Shown here piece by piece: positions 8,970 to 15,701 of a DNA stretch of 15,812 nucleotides. The notes under the pieces are model-generated. The model was not told where the DNA came from, made no database searches, and saw only the letters and a list, made by a program, of their open reading frames with translations. Position 1 is the stretch's first letter, and the number at the start of each line of letters is the position of its first letter. This DNA comes from Candidatus Brocadiaceae bacterium (GTDB lineage: Bacteria > Planctomycetota > Brocadiia > SM23-32). The DNA lies in NCBI GenBank assembly GCA_003567495.1, contig PWZK01000347.1:1-15812 (forward strand), read 5' to 3'. A program made the translations under genes and the position numbers.

Positions 8970-11687
8970 ATGCTCACCGACAACCAAAAATATATCTATA
9001 AAAAGTTTTACTTATTTAAGCCCCGGCGAATTATATACCTCGCCGCCCTGACGGCCGCACTGTTGCTGCCGGCCGGCGCAGGTCCTGCACCTCGCCGTCA
9101 AAGTCAAAAATTCGCCCTCTCACCTCTGCGAAGGGCCGGCGCGGACGAGACCGAAGCAAAACTGACGATCGAAGATTTCGAGATAGAACTGCAGGCAAAT
9201 GAAAACGACGACCGAACGCTGATAAAAGGAGCAAAAGCATCCTTGTATGATGGTGATATATATATAATCGATTCCCCCGAAGTAACCCTTACCGTTGAAC
9301 AGGAGCCCGGTGAAAACGAGAACGGAGAGAAAGAGGAAGAGCCCGAAAAAGTCCACATAACACTGACTGCAGAAAATGCGGAACTGGATGAACCCAACAA
9401 AACCATCCGAATGTTCAATAACGTCAGGGCCGATGGGCCCGACTTCACTCTGGTTACCGAAAGCATCCGCTACCATGCGCAGGAACGCCGGCTGCTGTCA
9501 AATAAGGCGGTGGAATTCAGGCGCTATGAAACGGGCGGGCAGCCAAACGAAGATGAAGAAGGAAAAAATAGATGGCTCACCCTCGAGATTCACGGCGATG
9601 GACTGGATGTCCGGTTGCCCATGCAAGAAATAACCGTCGGTGGCGCTTCAAAAACAGATATCCACCGTGTGTCCGAACACTTTCTGGCCTCAGAAACCGG
9701 CGGAGATAGAGACGAAGGCGCCGGCGACGAGCCGCAGACGATAATCATACGCTCGGATGGAAATATAATATATTCGCACCTGCTTGAAAAAATAAATTAC
9801 AGTGATAACGTCGTAGTGACTGCGCCTGGGCGTAAACTCAACACGCGTAACCTTGAAATAACTATAGACAGGGCGGACGGCGAAGAAATCGAGATCACAC
9901 GTATAGACGCCCGGGAAGATGTGAGCTTTGAATTCGACGGCCGCTTGGCAACCGGAGATCAACTCGAATGGCGAAGTATTACACAGATCGGAAAAATCCA
10001 GGGTAAACCCGCAACACTGACCGACGGCGGCATGCAAATTACCGCCGGCAAATTGGAATTCTACCGCCTGAGTAACCGCCTGAGAATAAATACGCCCGGC
10101 AAACTGGTGTGGGAAACGCCGGATGAAGAAAAAGATGCGAACGATTCCACAGCTGACGCCACTGGCCGGCCCGTATTCACTTCCGGAGAACCCATAGTAA
10201 TTACGTGGGAAGGCTCAATGGTTTACGACGATAACGGAGAAGCAAAGTTTGAAGAAAACGTGAACGTACGGCAAAACGACTCGGAACTTAAGTGCGATAC
10301 CCTCGAACTCGTCTTTGATGCCGAAACAAACGAACCTGTATCGCTTCTTGCGACGGATAACATACAGTTTCTTCAAGAAGAACCGGAAAGAAAAATCAGC
10401 GGCGATTCCCTGGCATGGGAGGAGAAAAACGGAGTAATACGTATTGAATCAAAAGGTGAAGAGCGATGGGTACTCGTTACCGAACCGGCCCGCAGACTGG
10501 AAACAAAAACCATACTCTATGATCCGGATGCAGGTACCATAAGGTGCCCGGGTGAGGGGCGGATGGACATAGAAGAGGCGACAAGCGGCGAAGCGGCAAG
10601 CAACGGAACACCTATTCGCCTGCGATGGGAGGAGGATATGACATGGGACGGTGAACGCACGGCCATGCTCCAGGGAAAAGTTAAAGCCGTGCAGCCCGGA
10701 AGAACACTGGAAGCTGACGAGCTTAAAGTGCTTTTCGATGAGGATACCAACCCGGCCGAACTCATCGCACGGGGCGGCGCAGTGTTAGTCGTCACCGATG
10801 ACGCACCGCCTGTTTTTGGTCCCGAAAATGGCGAGACTGCCGCGCAGACCAACGACAAAGAACAAGAAACAGAGGAAGCCGAACACAACAGCGAGGCGGA
10901 CACAAACCACGAAGAGAACGAGAAAACTCTGGTGACAGGAAAGCATGAGGCGGTTTCCGACGGAGGCGTGCGGTGGGTGATAAAAGCCGAACATCTCAGA
11001 GGCATGACGGCGAATGAAACATTAGAATCGGAATCCGCCGGCACGCTGACTGTGAAACAGAAAGGAAACCCGGAAGACCGCATAACGTGGGCCGAGAGTA
11101 TGCTAATAGATATGAACGAGATGCATGCCATATTTAAAGGCGATGTCGATGCCGATTTCTCGCAGACAAACCTTCAATGCGGAAGGCTGCGTATAGATAT
11201 TAACGAAAACCGGCAGCTGCGTTACCTCAGCGCACGCGGCGATGTGAACGTGGTGTCGCCGGGCGAAGAGAGCTGGCGGCTCGCGGCCGGCGACGCGTCC
11301 GCCGTGTTTGCGGCCAACGGCGAACTCGACCACCTGATTGCAAGGGAGAATGTAACGGTTATCGATGCCACGCGGATGCTTGAAGCCGAACAACTACGGC
11401 TGTTCTTCACCTACGACGCTGCTACCGGGGAAAATACGCTCGAACGCGCCAGGGCGAGAGGCAGCGTGTCGATACGATACAAAAACGGCGATCAGCTCCG
11501 TGCCCGGGGCGATAGGATGGAATGGGAAAGCAAAAACGACAAATACGAGATAGAAGGCACACCGGCCGCGCTGCAAAGAGGCAACCTTACCATCGAAGGG
11601 GAAAAGATTATAATCGACAGGCTCAGCGGAGAGGTCTCGCTGCCCGAAGGCGCGTCGCCGACCACAACCACGATCGAGGGGCGGTAG
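8970..11687 (+). CDS. Giant LptC/LptA (OstA)-like periplasmic LPS-transport protein
   Basis: The 905-aa protein has a basic N-terminus (KPRR, 17-20), a hydrophobic signal or anchor (21-38) and then only beta-rich periplasmic sequence. Residues ~62-185 resemble LptC: a first strand pair, then VRADGPDFTLVTESIRYHA and a LLSNKAVEF block. Three longer units follow, each opening with a W-x-x-x-M-x-x-D motif: 411-468 (ITWEGSMVYDD), 551-608 (LRWEEDMTWDG) and 705-762 (ITWAESMLIDM), each with L-x-(C/A)-x-x-L about 30 residues on. OstA-type GD-x-L-x-W...G-x-P-A...I-x-(A/G) stretches lie at 329-363 and 840-882. E. coli LptA has one such unit and ~185 aa. An acidic linker spans ~615-655. Known LptA/LptC chains carry LPS from LptB2FG to LptD; here one chain could span much of the periplasm. 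There is no SD and no lptB, lptD or kdsC nearby. Confidence 0.8.
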   Translation: MLTDNQKYIYKKFYLFKPRRIIYLAALTAALLLPAGAGPAPRRQSQKFALSPLRRAGADETEAKLTIEDFEIELQANENDDRTLIKGAKASLYDGDIYIIDSPEVTLTVEQEPGENENGEKEEEPEKVHITLTAENAELDEPNKTIRMFNNVRADGPDFTLVTESIRYHAQERRLLSNKAVEFRRYETGGQPNEDEEGKNRWLTLEIHGDGLDVRLPMQEITVGGASKTDIHRVSEHFLASETGGDRDEGAGDEPQTIIIRSDGNIIYSHLLEKINYSDNVVVTAPGRKLNTRNLEITIDRADGEEIEITRIDAREDVSFEFDGRLATGDQLEWRSITQIGKIQGKPATLTDGGMQITAGKLEFYRLSNRLRINTPGKLVWETPDEEKDANDSTADATGRPVFTSGEPIVITWEGSMVYDDNGEAKFEENVNVRQNDSELKCDTLELVFDAETNEPVSLLATDNIQFLQEEPERKISGDSLAWEEKNGVIRIESKGEERWVLVTEPARRLETKTILYDPDAGTIRCPGEGRMDIEEATSGEAASNGTPIRLRWEEDMTWDGERTAMLQGKVKAVQPGRTLEADELKVLFDEDTNPAELIARGGAVLVVTDDAPPVFGPENGETAAQTNDKEQETEEAEHNSEADTNHEENEKTLVTGKHEAVSDGGVRWVIKAEHLRGMTANETLESESAGTLTVKQKGNPEDRITWAESMLIDMNEMHAIFKGDVDADFSQTNLQCGRLRIDINENRQLRYLSARGDVNVVSPGEESWRLAAGDASAVFAANGELDHLIARENVTVIDATRMLEAEQLRLFFTYDAATGENTLERARARGSVSIRYKNGDQLRARGDRMEWESKNDKYEIEGTPAALQRGNLTIEGEKIIIDRLSGEVSLPEGASPTTTTIEGR

Positions 11688-11727
11688 GCGCTTCATATGC
11701 TGATATCGGCAACAAATTGTCGATGTT
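11685..11727 (+). repeat. Hairpin repeat R2, copy 1
   Basis: The repeat starts at the TAG stop codon of the LptA-like gene (TAGGCGCTT) and ends in a hairpin (11703-11712 with 11717-11726, loop CAAA). It matches 13208-13250. The two arm differences between copies become G-U pairs in plus-strand RNA. No U-run follows, so it is not a standard terminator. Confidence 0.65.
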
Positions 11728-11875
11728 CAAAAAAAATGAATATCCAATATCCAACACCCAATATCCAATGACGAAGGAAAAGGAAAGGAATCGGCGATTG
11801 ACGATATTTCCGCGAGTGGAATGTCTGATGCGCGAAAAAGTCAAGCCGTTTTCACCGAAGGTGATATTTAATTAA

Positions 11876-12131
11876 AGCCCAGGGTTGGCTGGTCTGAAAG
11901 AACTGCCTACCCTGGGAACTGGCAGTCGGTCTGAAATTTTCCCTGAAAGGGATATATAACCTCAGAACACAAGGTTTGCGATTAAATATCCCCTTCAGGG
12001 AAGGGTGTCCCACGCACAGGTTTCCCGGGGTAGGGCCGGCAAACGACCGCCGACCCAACCCCGGGCTATAGATAAACATCCCCTTCGGGGAAAAAGGCGA
12101 AGCAATAGGCTTTAGCATGGCGCGCCGTTGG
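11876..12131. repeat. Hairpin (REP-like) repeat R3, second block
   Basis: Two units are clear. In one, CCCAGGGT (11878-11885) pairs with ACCCTGGG (11909-11916). In the other, CCCGGGGT (12024-12031) pairs with ACCCCGGG (12058-12065), and its right flank is the reverse complement of the left flank of the unit at 8464, so it is inverted. Small stems such as CCCTGAAAGGG and CCCCTTCGGGG lie between. The 27-bp string from 8735-8761 recurs at 12105-12131. No gene is seen from 11688 to 12277. Confidence 0.7.
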
Positions 12132-12142
12132 TGTCCTGTGCG

Positions 12143-12176
12143 GTCCATGGTGTCCATACAGTCCATTATTGTCCAT
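12143..12176 (+). repeat. Short tandem GTCCAT repeat
   Basis: GTCCAT occurs four times, at 12143, 12152, 12161 and 12171 (period 9-10 bp), with variable bases between. It is non-coding and lies about 100 bp before purN. Confidence 0.7.
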
Positions 12177-12277
12177 CCGACGTGTGTCGCGCGCGCCGGC
12201 TGCGTTTCCCGGCTCGCCGAAATTGCGGTTTTCGCAGCCGGGAAGCCGGGTTTAAATAAAACATAAAAGTAAAACCC

Positions 12278-12913
12278 ATGCAAAAACAAAATCTGAAACT
12301 TGCTGTTTTGCTTTCCGGTGGCGGGCGCACATTGCAGAATTTTATCGAACTGTCCGAGTCCGGCGGGCTCAAGGCTCATATCGCCGGGGTCATAAGCAGC
12401 CGGAGCGACGCTTACGGGCTCAAACGGGCGCACAACAACGATATCCCCTGCTGCACTATAAGCCCGAAAAAATTTGGTAGTGTCAGCTCCTTCAGCCGGT
12501 CGGTAACGTCAAAGCTGTCGGAATGGAATGCCGGCCTGGTGGCCATGGCGGGGTTTCTCTCGTTCTATGAAATACCGCCCCAGCTGCAGAATAAAGTCAT
12601 GAATATACATCCCGCACTGCTGCCCGCGTTTGGCGGGCAGGGATACTACGGGGAAAGGGTGCACAGGGCGGTGCTGGACTACGGATGCAAGGTGAGCGGA
12701 TGCACGGTGCATTTTGCCAATAACAAATACGACCACGGCCCCATTGTCCTGCAAAAGGCCATAAAAGTAGCCGGGGCAGACGACGTCAGGTCGCTGGCAG
12801 ATAAGGTGTTTGAGATCGAAAAAGAGCTTTACCCGGCGGCCATAAACCTGTTTGCCGAAGGCAGGCTCAGGGTGGCCGGAAGACGGGTCGAGATACTCCG
12901 GGATTCCGGATGA
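12278..12913 (+). CDS. purN: Phosphoribosylglycinamide formyltransferase
   Basis: PurN moves a formyl group from 10-formyl-tetrahydrofolate to glycinamide ribonucleotide, the third step of purine synthesis, in the cytosol. The 211-aa length is typical (E. coli 212). The phosphate-binding loop is SGGGRTLQN (13-21). The catalytic triad is Asn109 and His111 in MNIHPALLP, and Asp152 in YDHGPIVLQ. The block between them (ERVHRAVLDYGCKVSGCTVHF) is the usual active-site wall. No SD is seen before the ATG and no convincing promoter within the repeat-rich upstream DNA. No other purine gene is adjacent, so it appears to stand alone. A related formyltransferase such as Fmt is unlikely because the length and the GAR-type loop fit PurN. 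Confidence 0.95.
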   Translation: MQKQNLKLAVLLSGGGRTLQNFIELSESGGLKAHIAGVISSRSDAYGLKRAHNNDIPCCTISPKKFGSVSSFSRSVTSKLSEWNAGLVAMAGFLSFYEIPPQLQNKVMNIHPALLPAFGGQGYYGERVHRAVLDYGCKVSGCTVHFANNKYDHGPIVLQKAIKVAGADDVRSLADKVFEIEKELYPAAINLFAEGRLRVAGRRVEILRDSG

Positions 12914-12926
12914 AAAGGTCATTTAA

Positions 12927-13045
12927 TATCTTATTTGTAATTATCTTGTTTTATTGGCAAATAGATTAATTTGAGACGCTGTAAGTGTCGTTGAAATAAA
13001 AAATTAGGAATTAGAAATTAGGAATGAGGAATTAACGGCAACGGC
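12927..13045 (+). repeat. AT-rich interspersed repeat R1, copy 2
   Basis: This begins 13 nt after the purN stop codon and matches 8251-8386 in the same orientation, without the GC-rich insert. Its 3' part (AATTAGAAATTAGG... to CGGCAACGGC) is duplicated once more at 13059-13098. Confidence 0.75.
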
Positions 13046-13058
13046 GGGACGGCAATTA

Positions 13059-13098
13059 AGAATTAGAAATTAGGAATGAGGAATCAACGGCAACGGCA
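13059..13098 (+). repeat. R1 3'-half duplicate
   Basis: The string AATTAGAAATTAGGAATGAG and the following CAACGGCAACGGC repeat the 3' half of R1 copy 2. Downstream, 13136-13156 is three perfect copies of CTCATTC, whose reverse complement GAATGAG is part of this repeat, so the area is an inverted low-complexity tract. Confidence 0.65.
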
Positions 13099-13207
13099 AT
13101 GTGGAATGGGGAGTTGGAATTTACGGCATTTTTCCCTCATTCCTCATTCCTCATTCCACATTATTTCACATTCCACATTCCTCATTCCAGATTCCGGCTT
13201 GTCCGGG

Positions 13208-13250
13208 TTAGGCGCTTAATATCGCAACATCGACAACAAATTGTCGATGT
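13208..13250 (+). repeat. Hairpin repeat R2, copy 2
   Basis: The leading block TTAGGCGCTTA is followed by a perfect 10-bp inverted repeat (ACATCGACAA at 13227-13236 with its complement at 13241-13250) and loop CAAA. It matches 11685-11727. It lies in the convergent gap between purN and lspA. Confidence 0.7.
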
Positions 13251-13302
13251 ACTAAAAAACGATGTCGTTTGCCGTTTAGTCGTAGCCGTTGTCGTTTTTA
13301 TT

Positions 13303-13336
13303 AATTCTTTTTCAAGCGAAGCCTTGAAAAAGAATT
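13303..13336. terminator. Palindrome after lspA, possible bidirectional terminator
   Basis: A perfect 14-bp inverted repeat (AATTCTTTTTCAAG at 13303-13316, arm two at 13323-13336) with a 6-nt loop lies 5 bp beyond the lspA stop. It sits between convergent transcripts. The stem base is AT-rich, and the arms supply A and T runs, but there is no clean U-tract on the lspA side. A relative lies at 15671-15701. Confidence 0.45.
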
Positions 13337-13341
13337 AGAAC

Positions 13342-13842
13342 CTATTCGTTTTCCCCGGGCGCCTTAAACGAACGGAAGGTCTCGATCAGGATGATGGCAA
13401 CCCCGACGCATATGGCAGCATCGGCAACGTTGAAGGCGGGCCAGTAAAATATGTCGTACCAGTGGACGCTGATAAAATCGCGAACTTCGCCCCAGAATAT
13501 GCGGTCGATCAGGTTCCCGACCGCTCCGCCCGCAACCGCGCCCAGTCCCGCAACCGGCAAAAACCTCCTGGAAGGCGTTTCCGAAAGAAACCAGATCAGC
13601 AGCCCCAGACCGATAAATGTGACTATGACGTAAAATTGGGGGCTTTCGGGGCCAAGGGAGAATGCGGCCGCGGGGTTGGTCTTTCTTATTATGTGGAAGA
13701 AATTGGGCACGACCTCCACCGGCTGCCTGAAGGCCGGAAGAGTGAAAAACAGGTGCTTCGTAGCCTGGTCAAAAACGACAACCGCCAGGCCGATGAACCA
13801 GAAATGCTTCCGGACGCCCGTAAAAAGTTGCAGGTTCTTCAT
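13342..13842 (-). CDS. lspA: Lipoprotein signal peptidase (signal peptidase II)
   Basis: LspA cuts the signal peptide from diacylglyceryl-modified prolipoproteins in the inner membrane. The 166-aa protein has four membrane segments (about 14-33, 70-87, 95-110, 138-156). The two catalytic aspartates are Asp113 in GGAVGNLIDR and Asp141 in FNVADAAI, both in the family's conserved boxes. The upstream box reads NPAAAFSLG (56-64), where many members have N-x-GAAF; the Gly is Ala here, a mild oddity. The ATG comes 3 nt after the stop of the DksA/TraR-type gene, so translation is probably coupled and the two form an operon from the promoter at 14282-14310. Confidence 0.95.
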   Translation of the reverse strand: MKNLQLFTGVRKHFWFIGLAVVVFDQATKHLFFTLPAFRQPVEVVPNFFHIIRKTNPAAAFSLGPESPQFYVIVTFIGLGLLIWFLSETPSRRFLPVAGLGAVAGGAVGNLIDRIFWGEVRDFISVHWYDIFYWPAFNVADAAICVGVAIILIETFRSFKAPGENE

Positions 13843-13845
13843 ATT

Positions 13846-14229
13846 TCACCGCATACCGCTATTTTCTTCTTCCCGTTGCTTACACCCGATGCACAGTCGG
13901 GCAAACGGAAGCGCCTTGAGCCTTTTCCGTGGTATATCGGCTTCGCAGTTCTCACATTTGCCGTACGTTCCTTCATCTATCTTCTCAAGCGCCCTGTCTA
14001 TATCTACAAGCTCGGCTTCCTTGTTTTCTATCATGCCGATCATCAGGTCCCTGGTGAAGGAGTCGGTTCCCCGGTCTGCAAGGTGCTCGAGCGGAACGTC
14101 CGAGAGCTCGCTCGGGGGCTCGCCTTTTTCCCCGAAAGCATCGCGCTGCATGTCGGAAACGCTCGCCGCCAGGCGGCGCCTGAAGCCCAGCAGTAAGTTT
14201 CTAAACGCCTGTATGTCTTTTTTGTTCAT
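13846..14229 (-). CDS. DksA/TraR-family C4 zinc-finger protein
   Basis: The 127-aa cytosolic protein has a helical N-terminal half (about 1-80) and a zinc finger: Cys92-x2-Cys95 and Cys113-x2-Cys116, with the usual DksA/TraR spacing and the flanking words YGKCENCEADIP and RLCIGCK. Family members bind the RNA polymerase secondary channel and modulate initiation, often with ppGpp. The classic DksA tip pair (Asp-x2-Asp-x-Ala) is not evident. The region reads LADRGTDSFTRD (50-61), so canonical DksA activity is uncertain. The start is fixed by AGGAGG 11 nt upstream of ATG. It is the first gene of the operon with lspA, an arrangement I recall from other planctomycetes. It may be a general regulator rather than one tied to lipoproteins. 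Confidence 0.88.
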   Translation of the reverse strand: MNKKDIQAFRNLLLGFRRRLAASVSDMQRDAFGEKGEPPSELSDVPLEHLADRGTDSFTRDLMIGMIENKEAELVDIDRALEKIDEGTYGKCENCEADIPRKRLKALPFARLCIGCKQREEENSGMR

Positions 14230-14281
14230 GGTATAAAGAGCCTCCTGAAATAGTCAGGCCGGTAGCCCCGGTCTCAGTTAG

Positions 14282-14310
14282 ATGGTACACGATACGGCGA
14301 TTTTTTGCAA
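14282..14310 (-). promoter_or_regulatory. Promoter of the zinc-finger-lspA operon
   Basis: On the minus strand, TTGCAA (14310-14305) and TACCAT (14287-14282) are 17 nt apart, giving a start near 14275 and a ~45-nt leader that contains the AGGAGG site. Both hexamers deviate from consensus at two positions, so strength should be moderate. Confidence 0.5.
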
Positions 14311-14331
14311 CCGCAGGTGGCACGGTTGTGC

Positions 14332-14355
14332 CTGGGTGCAGCTCTGGGTGCAGCT
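14332..14355. repeat. Perfect tandem 12-bp duplication
   Basis: CTGGGTGCAGCT occurs twice head to tail, 22 bp upstream of the -35 of the zinc-finger gene promoter. It could be a slippage product or a pair of protein-binding sites. The stretch from here to 14530 shows nothing else. Confidence 0.7.
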
Positions 14356-14530
14356 GGGGCGTGGGGATAATGAATGTTCAGTATCGACCGGCGCTTTGTC
14401 ATTTGAAACTGAATAGCGGCTTGGTGTAGAATTTCGCGAATCGATGGAATGGTTGGCGAAAAACATAGGAAGCTCATAGAGTTTCTTTACCGGATCGGCG
14501 TCGGCATGGGGCCCTGTTTTTGCTTTGGGG

Positions 14531-14560
14531 TTGACATTGGTGGCCCGGTTTCGCTATAAT
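14531..14560 (+). promoter_or_regulatory. Consensus promoter of the outer-membrane protein gene
   Basis: Perfect TTGACA (14531-14536) and perfect TATAAT (14555-14560) are 18 nt apart. Transcription would start near 14567, leaving a leader of about 170 nt before the ATG at 14738. It is the strongest promoter in the window by sequence. Confidence 0.85.
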
Positions 14561-14737
14561 TAGCCGTATGAGTGGTAACTGATGTTTGTCAGGCAGGTGC
14601 GTTTTCTTTGTATTCGCTTGATTTCGGATACGTGGAAACGCTATAATGTCGCATCAGAGTCTATGGCGTATCTGGTCGGACCATCGTGTAGTTGGTTCGT
14701 TACTCGTTTCTGTCCCTCTTCAAAAGGAGGAAGTGTC

Positions 14738-15574
14738 ATGAGAAGGATATTGTTGTCAGCGGCAGTTTTGGCGATTGCAGGCAGTCTTACTGTAGCAGGA
14801 GAGATCGGCCCCCCGGAGCCGACCGAAACGGATCCTAATATGCCCCTGTCTTTCAGCCTGGGCTACGAGCGCTCGGAAGCTGTGTTTGAACCTTCCAGCT
14901 CGTCGATTAGAGGCATTGAAAATCTGACTGGACCCACACCGATAGAAATAGTGGGTTTCAGCGATACCACCGTGCAGCAGGAGAAGGGGTACATGCAGGC
15001 CGGCCTCAACATCGAAAACCAGTTCGAGGTTTACGGAAGAATTGGCGTCGCCGACGTGGAGCTCAGCGATCACCTGCAGATTTTGGAAGGCCAGCTGAGT
15101 GCCGGCAACTTCAATGACAGCACTCTTAAGCCTTACACCACGCTCGGCGTGAAAGGGCTGCTCTACGAGTCCGAGACCGGCGCCATCGGCGTTGGCCCGT
15201 TCATGCAGGCCAGCTACTATTCGAGCTACAGGGATCGAATAAATCTTGAGGAAGTCGCGGGAATGGATGGCGTATATTTTACCACACGGTGGAGACACAT
15301 GTGGGACATAAACGCCGGGCTTGCCGCCCAGGTCAAGGTGGACGAGGCTGTCATCTACGGCGGCCCGATGCTCTACTACTCCGGAGCCAGAGTGAAGCAT
15401 ACCTATACGGAAGGGGATGAAAGCATAAGTACGCGCAAGAACTACCGCGAGAAAGGCAACGTAGGTTCCTTCATCGGCGCGCGCATTCCGCTGCCGGAAA
15501 ATATGCATGTCGGCGTGGAAGGGCGCTACCGAAGCGCGTTCTCTATGGGGGTCTCGCTTACCAAAGCGTTCTGA
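14738..15574 (+). CDS. Outer-membrane beta-barrel protein, function unknown
   Basis: The start at 14738 is chosen because AAAAGGAGG ends 7 nt before it and a signal peptide follows at once (MRR then a hydrophobic stretch, cleavage likely after TVA at residue 20). The open frame runs 52 codons further upstream but into the leader. The mature protein has alternating polar/hydrophobic strands such as MQAGLNIENQFEVYGRIG, aromatic girdle residues (YYSSYRD) and a C-terminal ...GVSLTKAF, ending in Phe as barrels assembled by BamA usually do. With 278 residues it would make a small barrel of perhaps 8-12 strands. I do not recognise a specific family. The consensus promoter and strong terminator suggest an abundant protein transcribed alone. 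Confidence 0.85.
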   Translation: MRRILLSAAVLAIAGSLTVAGEIGPPEPTETDPNMPLSFSLGYERSEAVFEPSSSSIRGIENLTGPTPIEIVGFSDTTVQQEKGYMQAGLNIENQFEVYGRIGVADVELSDHLQILEGQLSAGNFNDSTLKPYTTLGVKGLLYESETGAIGVGPFMQASYYSSYRDRINLEEVAGMDGVYFTTRWRHMWDINAGLAAQVKVDEAVIYGGPMLYYSGARVKHTYTEGDESISTRKNYREKGNVGSFIGARIPLPENMHVGVEGRYRSAFSMGVSLTKAF

Positions 15575-15609
15575 CCATCCTCCGTAGAGTCTGAAAATTA
15601 AGTAAATCA

Positions 15610-15651
15610 AGCGGGCGGACGGGCCACCAGGCACGTCTGCCCGCTTTTTTT
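15610..15651 (+). terminator. Rho-independent terminator of the outer-membrane protein gene
   Basis: A 12-bp GC-rich stem (15610-15621 with 15634-15645, one G-U pair) with a 12-nt loop is followed directly by a run of seven T. It lies 35 bp after the stop codon at 15574. Confidence 0.92.
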
Positions 15652-15670
15652 CTCCCGCTTTTTGGAAAAT

Positions 15671-15701
15671 AATTCTTTTCAAAAACGACTTGAAAAGAAT
15701 T
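15671..15701. repeat. Perfect palindrome related to the one after lspA
   Basis: AATTCTTTTCAA (15671-15682) is repeated inverted at 15690-15701 around a 7-nt loop. The arms share AATTCTTTT-CAA with 13303-13336 but are shorter by one T and one G. ACGGCAACGGC follows at 15709, the same string that ends R1. From here to 15812 no gene is seen. Confidence 0.6.

Noticed and set aside
8361..8983. Several short minus-strand frames in the intergenic region
   Set aside because: They are translations of hairpin and AT-rich repeats, without ribosome binding sites or domains.
11732..11875. Short plus-strand frame after the LptA-like gene containing repeated AATATCCAATATCC-type strings
   Set aside because: This is a common low-complexity intergenic string; the frame has no start signal or domain.
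13000..13200. Possible CRISPR array because short units repeat
   Set aside because: Units are low-complexity, of unequal length and directly abutting; there are no unique spacers of constant size and no cas genes.
14582..14737. Longer N-terminus (52 more codons) for the outer-membrane protein
   Set aside because: The strong SD and signal peptide mark the ATG at 14738. The extension is Cys/Trp-rich, has no SD and would bury the signal peptide.
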